NCBI GenBank assembly: GCA_026391125.1
Contig: JAPLEO010000146.1
Coordinates: 1-64,000 of the forward strand
Direction of reading: 5' to 3'
Length of the DNA stretch: 64,000 bases
Origin: Bacteroidota bacterium
GTDB taxonomy: Bacteria > Bacteroidota > Bacteroidia > Chitinophagales > Chitinophagaceae
Every line of letters starts with the position of its first letter. Position 1 is the first letter of the stretch. The notes beneath the pieces are model-generated. The model searched no databases. It was not told where the DNA came from and was given only the letters and a program-made list of their open reading frames with translations. Both the position numbers and the translations under genes were made by a program. Shown here piece after piece: positions 53,229 through 62,000 of this stretch.

Positions 53229-54104
53229 ATGGCCGTAGTTGGTAAATCTTCTTTAAAGCGCAGTAAACCCAATTTTATTTATAGTATTATAGGTGTTGCG
53301 CTCGTTTTGTTTCTTTTGGGCATCATGGGATGGATCTTTCTGAACATCAATTCAGTAGGTAATGCATTCAAAGAAGACATCCGGATGAGTGCCTATTTGC
53401 GCACCATGAATAAGGATACTATTGGTCAAATTCAGCAGTTCATCTCTGCCAAACCCTATGCCAAAGGCGTGGTTTATGTAGATAAAGCCAATGCAAAACA
53501 GATCTGGAATAAAGAAAATAACGACGACTGGGCCAAGATCCTCGATTCAAACCCCTTACCTGAAAGCATCGATTTTTATGCGAAAGCCAATTATGTAAAT
53601 AAGGATAGCCTTCAAAAGATATCTGATGATTTGATGTCGGCCTATGGCAATCAAATTACCGAATTGCAATACCCACAAAGTTTAGTGACCGATTTAAATG
53701 AGCGGGCTTCTAAAATTGGACTCATCTTTTTAGTGGTTGCTGTATTGCTTTGTGTAATTGTAATTTTCAGTATCGACAATACCATTCGTTTAGCCATGTT
53801 TAGTAACCGCTTCCTAATCAAAACCATGCAAATGGTTGGTGCTACTAGGGGCTTTATTTCTAAACCCATGAATATTCAGGCTGTGATCAATGGTTTGATT
53901 AGCTCTGGAATTGCGATCGTACTATTGTTTACTTTGATTGGTTGGGCTGAAAGTCAGTTCGAACCCTTGAAAGCTATTCGCGATATCAACCTAACCCTCA
54001 TTCTGTTTTTTGGGATGATTGTTTTGGGTGTAGGCATTTCTGTATTCAGCACACATCGTGCAGTTTTGAAATATTTAAAAATGAAACTCGACGAGCTTTA
54101 TTAA
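53229..54104 (+). CDS. ftsX: Cell-division ABC transporter permease FtsX
   Basis: FtsX works with ATPase FtsE to activate septal peptidoglycan hydrolases. The 291-aa protein starts at ATG 53229 (MAVVGKSSLKRSKPNFIYS); a TTG at 53193 would add 12 residues. It has one N-terminal helix, a periplasmic loop (about residues 45-160), and three C-terminal helices typical of FtsX (LIFLVVAVLLCVIVIFSI and following). It is followed 66 bp later by DUF3098 and uppP, a standard Bacteroidota order. Confidence 0.92.
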   Translation: MAVVGKSSLKRSKPNFIYSIIGVALVLFLLGIMGWIFLNINSVGNAFKEDIRMSAYLRTMNKDTIGQIQQFISAKPYAKGVVYVDKANAKQIWNKENNDDWAKILDSNPLPESIDFYAKANYVNKDSLQKISDDLMSAYGNQITELQYPQSLVTDLNERASKIGLIFLVVAVLLCVIVIFSIDNTIRLAMFSNRFLIKTMQMVGATRGFISKPMNIQAVINGLISSGIAIVLLFTLIGWAESQFEPLKAIRDINLTLILFFGMIVLGVGISVFSTHRAVLKYLKMKLDELY

Positions 54105-54173
54105 ACAAGATTAACTCAGCATACAACAATAATTTTCCAATAACCATTACCTTTCAATCTTAAAATATCTGTG

Positions 54174-54419
54174 ATGAGCGAACAAAAAAAACAAATTGCT
54201 GCCCCTCTTTTTGCAAAAGAAAACTTAGTATGGATGTTGATCGGAGCCGTGATAGTGGCTCTTGGATTCATCTTAATGAGTGGGGGGAAAAGTACCGACC
54301 CACGTGTTTTTGATACCAAAGAAGTATATAGCACTACCCGTATTACCATTGCACCAATCTTGATTGTTGCAGGATTGATCATAGAGATCTATGCGATCTT
54401 CAAAAAACCAAAGGCTTAA
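54174..54419 (+). CDS. DUF3098 small membrane protein
   Basis: The 81-aa protein has two membrane helices (about residues 18-39 and 57-76) separated by SGGKSTDPRVFDTKEVYSTTR, typical of DUF3098. The start is taken at ATG 54174; a GTG directly before (54171) is possible. The family occurs almost only between ftsX and uppP in Bacteroidota. Function is unknown, but context suggests cell-envelope work. Confidence 0.9.
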   Translation: MSEQKKQIAAPLFAKENLVWMLIGAVIVALGFILMSGGKSTDPRVFDTKEVYSTTRITIAPILIVAGLIIEIYAIFKKPKA

Positions 54420-54440
54420 TTCAACTTCTATTTAATTACT

Positions 54441-55238
54441 ATGACCATTTTCGATTCGATCATCATTGCAATTATTGAAGGACTAACAGAGTTCCTTCCT
54501 ATTTCTTCTACAGGGCACATGATCATTGCAAGCTCTTTTATGGGAATAGCAAAAGATGATTTTACGAAACTCTTTGAGATAGCCATTCAACTAGGTGCTA
54601 TTTTTTCTGTGGTTGTGATCTACTGGAAAAAATTCTTCCCATTAAACAGATGGAATTTCTATATCAAATTAGTTGTTGCTGTGATTCCAGCATTAGTATT
54701 AGGATTTATTTTCTCTAAAAAAATTGATGCCTTATTAGAAAGCCCTTTAACAGTTAGTATCACTTTACTGTTAGGTGGTTTTATATTGCTTTTCATTGAT
54801 AAACTTTTCAAAGCACCCACTGTTGAAACAGAAGAGCATATTAGTTTATCTAAAGCATTTATGATTGGCGTTTGGCAGTGCCTTGCAATGATCCCTGGAA
54901 CTAGCAGAAGCGCTGCAAGTATTATCGGTGGTATGCAACAGAAACTAACCAGAAACTTAGCTGCTGAATTTTCATTCTTTTTAGCGGTGCCTACAATGGC
55001 AGCTGCCACAGGATATAAGCTTCTAAAAGCCTATAAAGAAACTCCTGAGCTTTTAACCAATACGAACAATTTAATGATCCTTGCAATCGGTAACATAGTT
55101 GCCTTTGTAGTTGCAATCATTGCTATTAAATTTTTTATCAGCTATCTACAAAAACATGGCTTCCGTCTTTTTGGATGGTACCGAATCATCGCAGGTATCA
55201 TTCTTTTGATACTCATTTATACGGGTCATTTAGCTTAA
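54441..55238 (+). CDS. uppP: Undecaprenyl-diphosphatase UppP
   Basis: UppP recycles undecaprenyl diphosphate to the monophosphate carrier used in peptidoglycan and glycan export. The 265-aa polytopic protein has the BacA signatures AIIEGLTEFLPISSTGHMII and MIPGTSRSAASIIGGM, plus QLGAIFSVVVIYWKKF. It starts 22 bp after DUF3098. Confidence 0.95.
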   Translation: MTIFDSIIIAIIEGLTEFLPISSTGHMIIASSFMGIAKDDFTKLFEIAIQLGAIFSVVVIYWKKFFPLNRWNFYIKLVVAVIPALVLGFIFSKKIDALLESPLTVSITLLLGGFILLFIDKLFKAPTVETEEHISLSKAFMIGVWQCLAMIPGTSRSAASIIGGMQQKLTRNLAAEFSFFLAVPTMAAATGYKLLKAYKETPELLTNTNNLMILAIGNIVAFVVAIIAIKFFISYLQKHGFRLFGWYRIIAGIILLILIYTGHLA

Positions 55239-55330
55239 TCTTTCTGATTTAATACAATTTTTAATCTGGCCCCTAGGGTCTAACAGTTTTGCGTTCTTTC
55301 CCCTATCTTTAAAACACAAAACTGACCTCT

Positions 55331-56641
55331 ATGCAAACTGCTTCCAAAAAGGTAATTAACGGATGGGCCATGTACGATTGGGCTAACAGCGTTTATAACC
55401 TAGTAATTACTTCTACCATTTTCCCAGCATATTATGAGGCAGTGACAGGAGATGGAAATGAATCCACTTTGAATGATACTGTCAAAATCTTTGGAAGAGA
55501 ATTTGTAAATACTTCACTTTATAACTACGCACTTGCCATAGCTTTTTTTATTGTGGCGTTGATGTCTCCCATTTTATCTTCTATTGCTGATTATAAAGGC
55601 AACAAAAAACAATTCCTATTTTTCTTTTGTACCATGGGCAGTTTGGCTTGTAGTGCCATGTACTTTTTTGATAAAACAAACTTGGTATATGGATTATGCT
55701 GCTTAATTATTGCATGCATTGGATTTTGGAGTAGTCTGGTTTTCTACAATTCCTATCTTCCTGAAATAGCAGCTCCTGAAGATCAAGATAAGGTTAGTGC
55801 AAGAGGTTTTGCTATGGGATACATTGGAAGCGTCATCCTTCAAATCATTTGCTTCGTATTTGTTATGTCACCAGAAACTTTTGGTATTGATGGAAGCAAA
55901 GCAGCACAGATCTCATTTTTATTAGTGGGTATTTGGTGGTGGGGCTTTGGTCAATTGGCATTAAGTAAACTACCTCATGGAAAACCATCTGAAAACAAAA
56001 GAGATGGAGGCAGTATTCTAACCAATGGGTACAAAGAATTAAACAAGGTATGGAAACAACTGAATGAATTACCTGTGTTAAAAAGATATTTAGCTGCTTT
56101 CTTCTTTTATAATATGGGGGTTCAAACTATAATGTTAGCTGCAACACTTTACGGAAAAAGCGAATTAAATATTCCCACTACTAATCTCATTATTGCTATT
56201 TTGATCATCCAGTTAGTAGCAGTTCCTGGAGCCTATTTAATTGCTAAGCTATCTGAAAGAATCGGCAACTTCAGAGCCCTTATGTTTACCATTTTCTTTT
56301 GGATAGTGCTTTGTGTGGTAGGCTATACCATTCCAAGAAATGGGATCTATCAGTTCTATATGCTTGCCGTATTGGTGGGTTTTGTAATGGGAGGTATTCA
56401 GTCGCTCAGCAGAAGCACGTATGCCAAATTGATGCCAGAGACAAAAGATACTACTTCCTTTTTTAGCTTTTATGATGTAACAGAAAAAATAGCCATCGTC
56501 ATTGGCATGTTTAGTTTCGGATACATCAATGAAATAACTGGTTCACAACGTAACTCCGTATTAGCATTGATTATCTTTTTTGTAATAGGATTTTTATTAC
56601 TGCTACTAGCCATGAAGAAACAAAAAACAGAATTAGCTTAA
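55331..56641 (+). CDS. MFS transporter (UMF1/Atg22-like)
   Basis: The 436-aa protein has about 12 membrane helices and the UMF1-type start INGWAMYDWANSVYNLVITSTIFPAYY, the loop SSIADYKGNKKQ and GGIQSLSRSTYAKLMPE. The family exports unknown solutes. Its stop is 3 bp before the next start, so the two genes are translationally linked. Confidence 0.88.
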   Translation: MQTASKKVINGWAMYDWANSVYNLVITSTIFPAYYEAVTGDGNESTLNDTVKIFGREFVNTSLYNYALAIAFFIVALMSPILSSIADYKGNKKQFLFFFCTMGSLACSAMYFFDKTNLVYGLCCLIIACIGFWSSLVFYNSYLPEIAAPEDQDKVSARGFAMGYIGSVILQIICFVFVMSPETFGIDGSKAAQISFLLVGIWWWGFGQLALSKLPHGKPSENKRDGGSILTNGYKELNKVWKQLNELPVLKRYLAAFFFYNMGVQTIMLAATLYGKSELNIPTTNLIIAILIIQLVAVPGAYLIAKLSERIGNFRALMFTIFFWIVLCVVGYTIPRNGIYQFYMLAVLVGFVMGGIQSLSRSTYAKLMPETKDTTSFFSFYDVTEKIAIVIGMFSFGYINEITGSQRNSVLALIIFFVIGFLLLLLAMKKQKTELA

Positions 56642-56643
56642 TC

Positions 56644-57513
56644 ATGCAACTATATACTATTGAAGCGGGTACATTTAAACTAGATGGCGGTGCTATGTTT
56701 GGAGTAGTGCCAAAAAGCATGTGGAATAAACTTAATCCTGCCGACGAAAACAATTTGTGTACTTGGGCTTTACGATGTTTGCTGATAGAAGATGAAGGTC
56801 GTTTGATCTTAGTTGACAATGGAGTGGGCGACAAACAGGACTCCAAATTTTTTGGCCACTATGGCTTAAGTGGAGAAACCGATATCAATAAAGCCCTTGC
56901 TGTGCATGGGTTTCACAGTTCAGATATTACCGATGTTTTTCTAACGCATTTACATTTTGACCACTGTGGCGGAAGTATCAAAAGAGTAGGCGATAAATTT
57001 TTGCCCGCTTTTGAAAATGCAATTTACTGGTCGAACGAACAACACTGGCAATGGGCCACAGAACCAAACGACAGAGAAAAAGCCTCCTTCTTAAAAGAAA
57101 ATATTTTACCTATTCAAGAAAGCGGACAACTTCAATTTATCAGTTTACCAACAGGTGGATTAGAGCAAGATGGCAAACTTGGCATATCAAAATTTACAGA
57201 AAATATAAGTGTTCGTTTTGTGAATGGTCATACTGATAAAATGATGTTACCTCAAATTCAATATAAGGGTAGTACCATTGTTTATATGGCTGATCTTTTA
57301 CCTTCTTTAAATCATTTACCACTGCCGTATGTCATGGCTTATGATATGTTTCCACTCACTACTCTAAAAGAAAAGAAATCGTTTTTGCAAGAAGCAGTTG
57401 AGGAAGACTACCTTTTATATTTCGAACACGATGCATTTAATGAGTGTTGCACACTTCTGCAAACCGAAAAAGGGGTCAGGCACAAAAGTACTTTTAAGTT
57501 ATCGGAATTTTAA
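56644..57513 (+). CDS. MBL-fold metallo-hydrolase
   Basis: The 289-aa protein has the metallo-beta-lactamase motif VFLTHLHFDHCGGS (HxHxDH, residues about 100-105), GHTDKMMLPQ with the third His and YFEHDAFNECC near the end. It resembles quorum-quenching or general MBL hydrolases without a signal peptide. It follows the MFS gene by 2 bp. The substrate is unknown. It converges with the DUF3108 gene after only 5 bp, with no hairpin between. Confidence 0.86.
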   Translation: MQLYTIEAGTFKLDGGAMFGVVPKSMWNKLNPADENNLCTWALRCLLIEDEGRLILVDNGVGDKQDSKFFGHYGLSGETDINKALAVHGFHSSDITDVFLTHLHFDHCGGSIKRVGDKFLPAFENAIYWSNEQHWQWATEPNDREKASFLKENILPIQESGQLQFISLPTGGLEQDGKLGISKFTENISVRFVNGHTDKMMLPQIQYKGSTIVYMADLLPSLNHLPLPYVMAYDMFPLTTLKEKKSFLQEAVEEDYLLYFEHDAFNECCTLLQTEKGVRHKSTFKLSEF

Positions 57514-57518
57514 GGATC

Positions 57519-58319
57519 CTATCGCACGCCCAGATTCGAGCTAAGTGGATATCGGAGGTTTCGATATTGCATCATGTCAACTTTTACACTACCAACAACT
57601 ATCGGGCTCTCAATTCTAAGTGGTATATGATTAGCATCATCACTAACCCATACAGTCATTTTTTCTCCTCCTGAAAACATGGTTCCTTTAACTAGCAAAG
57701 GCTTGAATCGAATAGCTTTGAATTTACCATACTTGGTTTTGATTACTTCTCTCCCTTCGTATTTGATATAGAGATTGTGCACCTCATTATCCATAAACAT
57801 ATTGAAGGGAATTTTATCGTCTGGTTGAAGCCTACTGAAATCAATATTTCTAGCGTAATAAATGGCGCTTAAAACATCCTGTACACAACTTGGAACTTTG
57901 AATACTCCATTAGTGGTTACGGCGGTGTTTGTTTGTTGATTGAAACTCACATTCTCGCTATGCTTAAAACCACCTTCATCGATATTGCGAATAAACTTGA
58001 GTGGTTGCAAATTTGAAGTATCAAAAAAGGTTTCATAACGATCCCTCACTTTAAAGATCCAATCGTAACTCGGATTGGAAGAACCTAGACCTACTACATG
58101 ATAGGCAGCCTTATTATTAATATGCTCGAGTGATAAATTAAAAGTTGCTTCACCTGCATTCACATACATCCCAATTACATTGTAGAACACTACAAAAGAA
58201 ATGCTCTCCCCCTCTTGGAAGCACGTATTCTTTATGCCACAAAAATCGTCTCCAGCAGTTAGCCTTCGCGAAAAGCTAATCAATAAAACAAATAATATCA
58301 ATTTTCTCCAACCGTTCAT
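57519..58319 (-). CDS. Exported DUF3108 protein
   Basis: The 266-aa protein has a signal peptide (LILFVLLISFSRRLTAG) and the DUF3108 pattern: GESISFVVFYNVIGMYVNAGEATF, VRDRYETFFDTSNLQPLKF and KTKYGKFKAIRFKPLL with VWVSDDANHIPLRIES. The fold is predicted beta-rich and the role unknown. It lies 9 bp after the flippase-like membrane gene and is co-transcribed with it. Confidence 0.88.
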   Translation of the reverse strand: MNGWRKLILFVLLISFSRRLTAGDDFCGIKNTCFQEGESISFVVFYNVIGMYVNAGEATFNLSLEHINNKAAYHVVGLGSSNPSYDWIFKVRDRYETFFDTSNLQPLKFIRNIDEGGFKHSENVSFNQQTNTAVTTNGVFKVPSCVQDVLSAIYYARNIDFSRLQPDDKIPFNMFMDNEVHNLYIKYEGREVIKTKYGKFKAIRFKPLLVKGTMFSGGEKMTVWVSDDANHIPLRIESPIVVGSVKVDMMQYRNLRYPLSSNLGVR

Positions 58320-58328
58320 TCAAAAGAT

Positions 58329-59363
58329 TTAATCAAGTTGTTTTTTACTCAGTTTATTTTTAAATAAACGTACACCCAAAATTAAGACACTCCCTGCAAT
58401 CGCTGGTATGATTAAATTAATAATCCAAATGGTTGCAGCGGCAGCAATTATTCCAAGATGATTAGAACTCAACAATCCGAATAGTTGCAAACTCAGCTTA
58501 CCTCTGAAACCTAATTCTGCTAATGCAATGGAAGGAATCACCGCCATCACCAAAAAAAATACCGAAACCATCATCATAATATTCAATAAATCGGATTCCA
58601 TTCCAAATACCCTTAGCAATAATACATACTGGACAATAAATACAACGTATCTGGCAACAGATAAGCATAAAATTCTTGTTAATTCTCTCCAATGCAAGGC
58701 TTCTAATTTTTCAATCAGAAATTTAAACCTGGTCATAAAAGGGATTTTCTCTACAAATTGAATAAAGATTGAAATATTGTAATAAAAGATGGTAAACACC
58801 AAAATGCCTATAAAAAGGGTGATCAACAGTGCATTTTGCCAAACCTCACTGAGTCCAACTAATAGATTCAATTGACTTGACATAGAAAATTTTAGGCTGG
58901 CAAGAGCAACGAAACCAAAGAAAAAAGTGGCTAATATTTGGCTCATGGAACCAATCAACGATAATGCAACTGCTCTGAGTCGATTACCTTCTTGTAAATA
59001 TAAAATTCGACCAACAAAATCTCCCGATCTGTTAATGGTATTGATTGCAAAAGCTTGCCCGGTTAAAGTGGCTTTAAACGCTTTCCCAAAACCAATGTTT
59101 TCAATTCTATTAATAAGAATCTGCCATTTTCTTGCTTCAATCCCATAATTCAGAAACATGAGCACAATTACAAGAACTATTTTCCAGTTAGATGTTCCAT
59201 AAAATGCATCTTTAATCATTTGCCATGACTGATGCACATCGTTCTGTTGCTTTATCTGGTCGTAAATAGATAAAGATAACCACACAAAAAGTGCAGGGCC
59301 AACGATATAATTCAGGAATATTTTAAGTTTTCTAGACAGAAATAAAGCTTTTAAACATTGCAA
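58329..59363 (-). CDS. Lysylphosphatidylglycerol synthase TM-region/flippase-like membrane protein
   Basis: The polytopic protein (about 344 aa if it starts at TTG 59363) has around eight helices and the UPF0104/LPG_synthase_TM pattern: ARKWQILINRI, FAINTINRSGDFVGRILYL and the C-terminal ALAELGFRGKLSLQLFG. The open frame continues upstream into ruvC (to 59558), but the extra segment does not look like the family. No ATG is in frame between 59363 and the ruvC start, so the start is uncertain. It may move lipids or glycan precursors. Confidence 0.75.
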   Translation of the reverse strand: MQCLKALFLSRKLKIFLNYIVGPALFVWLSLSIYDQIKQQNDVHQSWQMIKDAFYGTSNWKIVLVIVLMFLNYGIEARKWQILINRIENIGFGKAFKATLTGQAFAINTINRSGDFVGRILYLQEGNRLRAVALSLIGSMSQILATFFFGFVALASLKFSMSSQLNLLVGLSEVWQNALLITLFIGILVFTIFYYNISIFIQFVEKIPFMTRFKFLIEKLEALHWRELTRILCLSVARYVVFIVQYVLLLRVFGMESDLLNIMMMVSVFFLVMAVIPSIALAELGFRGKLSLQLFGLLSSNHLGIIAAAATIWIINLIIPAIAGSVLILGVRLFKNKLSKKQLD

Positions 59364-59421
59364 AGAACGGCTAACGACACGAGATTGAAAAATAGCACTG
59401 AAAAGGATTATTTTTACCCTA

Positions 59422-59985
59422 ATGAACAAAAAGTCGCAAATCATTTTAGGCATTGACCCCGGTACTACCGTAATGGGATTTGCACTGTTACGTATTGAAA
59501 ACAACCAACCACAAGTTTTGTTGATGGATGTTCTAAAATTGTCGCAAGAAAAAGACATCTATGCCCGCTTAGAGATGATACACACCAAAGTAATGGAGCT
59601 CATCAAATTGTATCAACCATCTACTTTCGCGATTGAAGCACCCTTTTTCGGTAAAAACGTACAGAGTATGTTGAAATTAGGAAGGGCACAAGGAGTAGCC
59701 ATTGCTGCTGCCATGCAAGCAAAACTTACGGTTACCGAATATTCGCCAAAGAAAGTTAAACAATCAATCACAGGTAATGGAAATGCCGACAAAGAACAGG
59801 TTTGGAAAATGTTACAGCGGGTTTTGATGATCGATGAACAACCAAAATATTTTGATGCCACAGATGCTTTAGCAGTGGCACTTTGCCATCACTACCAAAC
59901 TTCTTCTGTACTTGGAGCAGCAGTGAAGGGCTTAAAGGGATGGGATGATTTTATTGCTAAAAATCCAGGAAGGGTAAAAAAATAA
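59422..59985 (+). CDS. ruvC: Holliday junction endonuclease RuvC
   Basis: RuvC cuts Holliday junctions. The 187-aa protein has ILGIDPGTTVMGFALL (first Asp), the second acidic residue in FAIEAPFFGKNVQS, YSPKKVKQSITGNGNADKEQV and the last acids in YFDATDALAVALCHH. It has a slightly longer C-terminus than E. coli RuvC. It diverges from the membrane gene. Its stop meets the HIT gene stop. Confidence 0.95.
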   Translation: MNKKSQIILGIDPGTTVMGFALLRIENNQPQVLLMDVLKLSQEKDIYARLEMIHTKVMELIKLYQPSTFAIEAPFFGKNVQSMLKLGRAQGVAIAAAMQAKLTVTEYSPKKVKQSITGNGNADKEQVWKMLQRVLMIDEQPKYFDATDALAVALCHHYQTSSVLGAAVKGLKGWDDFIAKNPGRVKK

Positions 59986-60375
59986 TTAAAGATTAAACAC
60001 AATCAATTCTTGTATTTCCTGTAATTCTTCTGGACTCAATTTTAATTTCTCTCTTGTAAAATTTAAATCGTCTGCATGATTGATGGGCACTAAGTGCAAA
60101 TGAGCGTGTGGAACTTCCAACCCCATTACACTAATCCCGCAACGATTACAATCGAATGTTCTTTCTATTGCTTTTGCGATAGGTCTTGAAAACAATAATA
60201 TTTCGGATAAATAATCGGCCGACAAATTAAAGAACTGATCTATTTCTATTTTGGGTACTACTAGGACATGCCCCTTTGCCAAAGGAAAAATATCGAGAAA
60301 AGCAAAGAACTTTTCATTCTCTGAAATTTTATAAGATGTGATCTCACCAGCGATGATTTTGGAAAAGATGGTCAT
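59986..60375 (-). CDS. HIT-family (histidine triad) protein
   Basis: The 129-aa protein has TIFSKIIAGEITSYKISE at the start and the histidine triad VPHAHLHLVPI (HxHxH) near residue 92-96. HIT proteins hydrolyse nucleotide-linked phosphoramidates or similar bonds. It converges with ruvC with no spacing. Confidence 0.94.
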   Translation of the reverse strand: MTIFSKIIAGEITSYKISENEKFFAFLDIFPLAKGHVLVVPKIEIDQFFNLSADYLSEILLFSRPIAKAIERTFDCNRCGISVMGLEVPHAHLHLVPINHADDLNFTREKLKLSPEELQEIQELIVFNL

Positions 60376-60410
60376 GTTGCTAATTTTTATCTTATCAAAT
60401 ATCCTAAAAA

Positions 60411-60446
60411 AAAAGCCCCATCACGAAAAAACATGATGGGGCTTTT
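60411..60446 (-). terminator. Terminator of greA
   Basis: AAAAGCCCCATCA (60411-60423) and TGATGGGGCTTTT (60434-60446) form a 13-bp perfect stem with a 10-nt loop; the minus strand continues in a T-run. It lies 16 bp after the greA stop. Confidence 0.88.
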
Positions 60447-60461
60447 GAAAAAGGTCGATTC

Positions 60462-60929
60462 TTAAATCGTGATATTTTCAATTTTGAATTTGATAATGCC
60501 ATTAGGTGCCTGTACCTCAGCGACCTCGCCAACCACTTTACCCAGCAAACCTTTACCAATTGGAGAGCTAGCAGAAATCTTTCCTAGCTTCAGGTCAGCT
60601 TCCTTTTCTCCAACAATTTGGTACTCCACAGTTTTCTTAGTAGCCATATTGGTAATGGTTACCTTGGTTAGAATCGTCACTTTACTGGTATCAATCGTAC
60701 CAGGATCTACAATCTTAGCATTACTGATCACGCCTTCTAATTGTTTGATCTTGGCTTCAAGCATACCCTGCGCCTCTTTGGCTGCATCATATTCGGCATT
60801 TTCTTTCAAATCGCCCTTCTCTCTTGCTTCAGCAATTGCTCTTGAAGAAGCCGGACGATCGATAGATTTCATCCTGTGCAGCTCTTCTCGCATCTTGTCG
60901 AAGGTCTCCTGTGTTACATAGTCGCTCAT
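60462..60929 (-). CDS. greA: Transcription elongation factor GreA
   Basis: GreA rescues backtracked RNA polymerase by stimulating transcript cleavage. The 155-aa protein starts at ATG 60929 (MSDYVTQETFDKMREEL), which fits the family length; the frame extends to 60998 over the leader. The coiled coil with the tip acids is in AREKGDLKENAEYDAAKE, followed by QGMLEAKIKQLE and the C-terminal ASSPIGKGLLGKVVGE. The leader contains a hairpin with T8 (60952-60989), suggesting attenuation. Confidence 0.95.
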   Translation of the reverse strand: MSDYVTQETFDKMREELHRMKSIDRPASSRAIAEAREKGDLKENAEYDAAKEAQGMLEAKIKQLEGVISNAKIVDPGTIDTSKVTILTKVTITNMATKKTVEYQIVGEKEADLKLGKISASSPIGKGLLGKVVGEVAEVQAPNGIIKFKIENITI

Positions 60930-60951
60930 ACTTTTCCTGTTTAGAAGCAGT

Positions 60952-60989
60952 AAAAAAAATACAACGCCACGTTTGACTGTAGCGTTGTA
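60952..60989 (-). terminator. Terminator-like hairpin inside the greA leader
   Basis: On the minus strand TACAACGCTAC pairs with GTGGCGTTGTA (11 bp, one wobble pair) around an 8-nt loop and is followed directly by T8 (60959-60952). The greA start codon is 22 nt further on. It can act as the terminator of the upstream dehydrogenase gene (stop 61053) or as an attenuator for greA. Confidence 0.75.
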
Positions 60990-60995
60990 GGTCTG

Positions 60996-61003
60996 CAAAA
61001 ATA
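60996..61003 (-). promoter_or_regulatory. Possible -7 element (TATTTTTG) upstream of the greA leader hairpin
   Basis: On the minus strand TATTTTTG matches TAnnTTTG and would start transcripts at about 60990, the first base of the hairpin. No TTG lies 19 nt upstream, so support is moderate. Confidence 0.35.
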
Positions 61004-61052
61004 GAAAATCTTTCTTAAAAAATAGAAATGTAATCCCCTAATCCTGCCAAGT

Positions 61053-61979
61053 TTATTCGAATCCTAGCTTATCTAGCACTATTTTGGCCATTTTGTAGTA
61101 GGCTTCATCGCTATATCCTGCTATATGTGGGGTGATAATGGTATTGGGTTGGTCTAATAACCACTTAAGTGTTTCCCATTCTAGCTTCGTATAATTATCA
61201 AGATTTTCATTCTCCAATACATCTATTCCAGCAGCTCTGATCTTCCCAGATTTTAGAGCCCTTTTCAATGCATGTGTATCGGTCACTCTTCCCCTACAGG
61301 CGGTTAGAAAATAAGGCGATCTTTGAAATGCATTAAAAAAATCATCGTTCGCCAAATGAAAGGTTTCATCAGTTAAGGGAACATTCAAGCTTACAACATC
61401 TGCATACCTAACCAGTTGCTCCATTTCTGTTTCTCGTACATACCCATTTGCAAAGCCATCTTTGTATTTGTCATATGCCAAGACTGTGACATCAAAACCA
61501 GCCAGTATTTTAGCAAATGCTGATCCAGTATTTCCATAACCAATGATGCCAACAGTTTTCCCTGATAATTCTTCTCCCCGATTCTCAGACCTTCTCCATT
61601 TTCCATTTTTGATTTCCTGATTACTCGATGCGATCCGATTCATTAATGACAGCAACATACCCAATTCGTGTTCGGCAACTGCATTACAATTTCCTTCCGG
61701 ACTACTCACACATATTATTCCCTTCGATGCCGCATATTCAGTATCGATCAATTCCATTCCACTTCCTAATCGTGCAATCCATTTTAAATTAGGTGCTTCA
61801 TCAAGCATGTCTTTTGTTACTTTTCGAGTTGTAACAATTAAACCTTCAATCCCAGCCATAGCAAGCATCATCGCTTCATCGCCGATGCCAGGAATGAACA
61901 CAGGCTTATATCCATGACTAATTAATTTGTCCTTCAGATACTGATGCACATTCGCAGTAATTAATACAGACCTTTCCAT
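61053..61979 (-). CDS. D-isomer 2-hydroxyacid dehydrogenase (phosphoglycerate dehydrogenase-like)
   Basis: The 308-aa protein has [39 protein letters not shown], the NAD loop [18 protein letters not shown], and catalytic-site blocks in [13 protein letters not shown] (Arg), [10 protein letters not shown] and [16 protein letters not shown] (His). It resembles SerA-type dehydrogenases but lacks the ACT domain. It lies 21 bp after rsmA and is probably co-transcribed with it. Confidence 0.88.
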   Translation of the reverse strand: MERSVLITANVHQYLKDKLISHGYKPVFIPGIGDEAMMLAMAGIEGLIVTTRKVTKDMLDEAPNLKWIARLGSGMELIDTEYAASKGIICVSSPEGNCNAVAEHELGMLLSLMNRIASSNQEIKNGKWRRSENRGEELSGKTVGIIGYGNTGSAFAKILAGFDVTVLAYDKYKDGFANGYVRETEMEQLVRYADVVSLNVPLTDETFHLANDDFFNAFQRSPYFLTACRGRVTDTHALKRALKSGKIRAAGIDVLENENLDNYTKLEWETLKWLLDQPNTIITPHIAGYSDEAYYKMAKIVLDKLGFE

Positions 61980-62000
61980 ACTTTGAAAATTTAAATGATA

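Noticed and set aside
55271-55278. CCCTAGGG palindrome upstream of the MFS gene
   Set aside because: It is too short, has no loop and no T-run, so it is not a terminator; no second copy supports an operator.
60469-60921. Plus-strand 150-aa open frame
   Set aside because: Antisense to greA; no family likeness or start signal.
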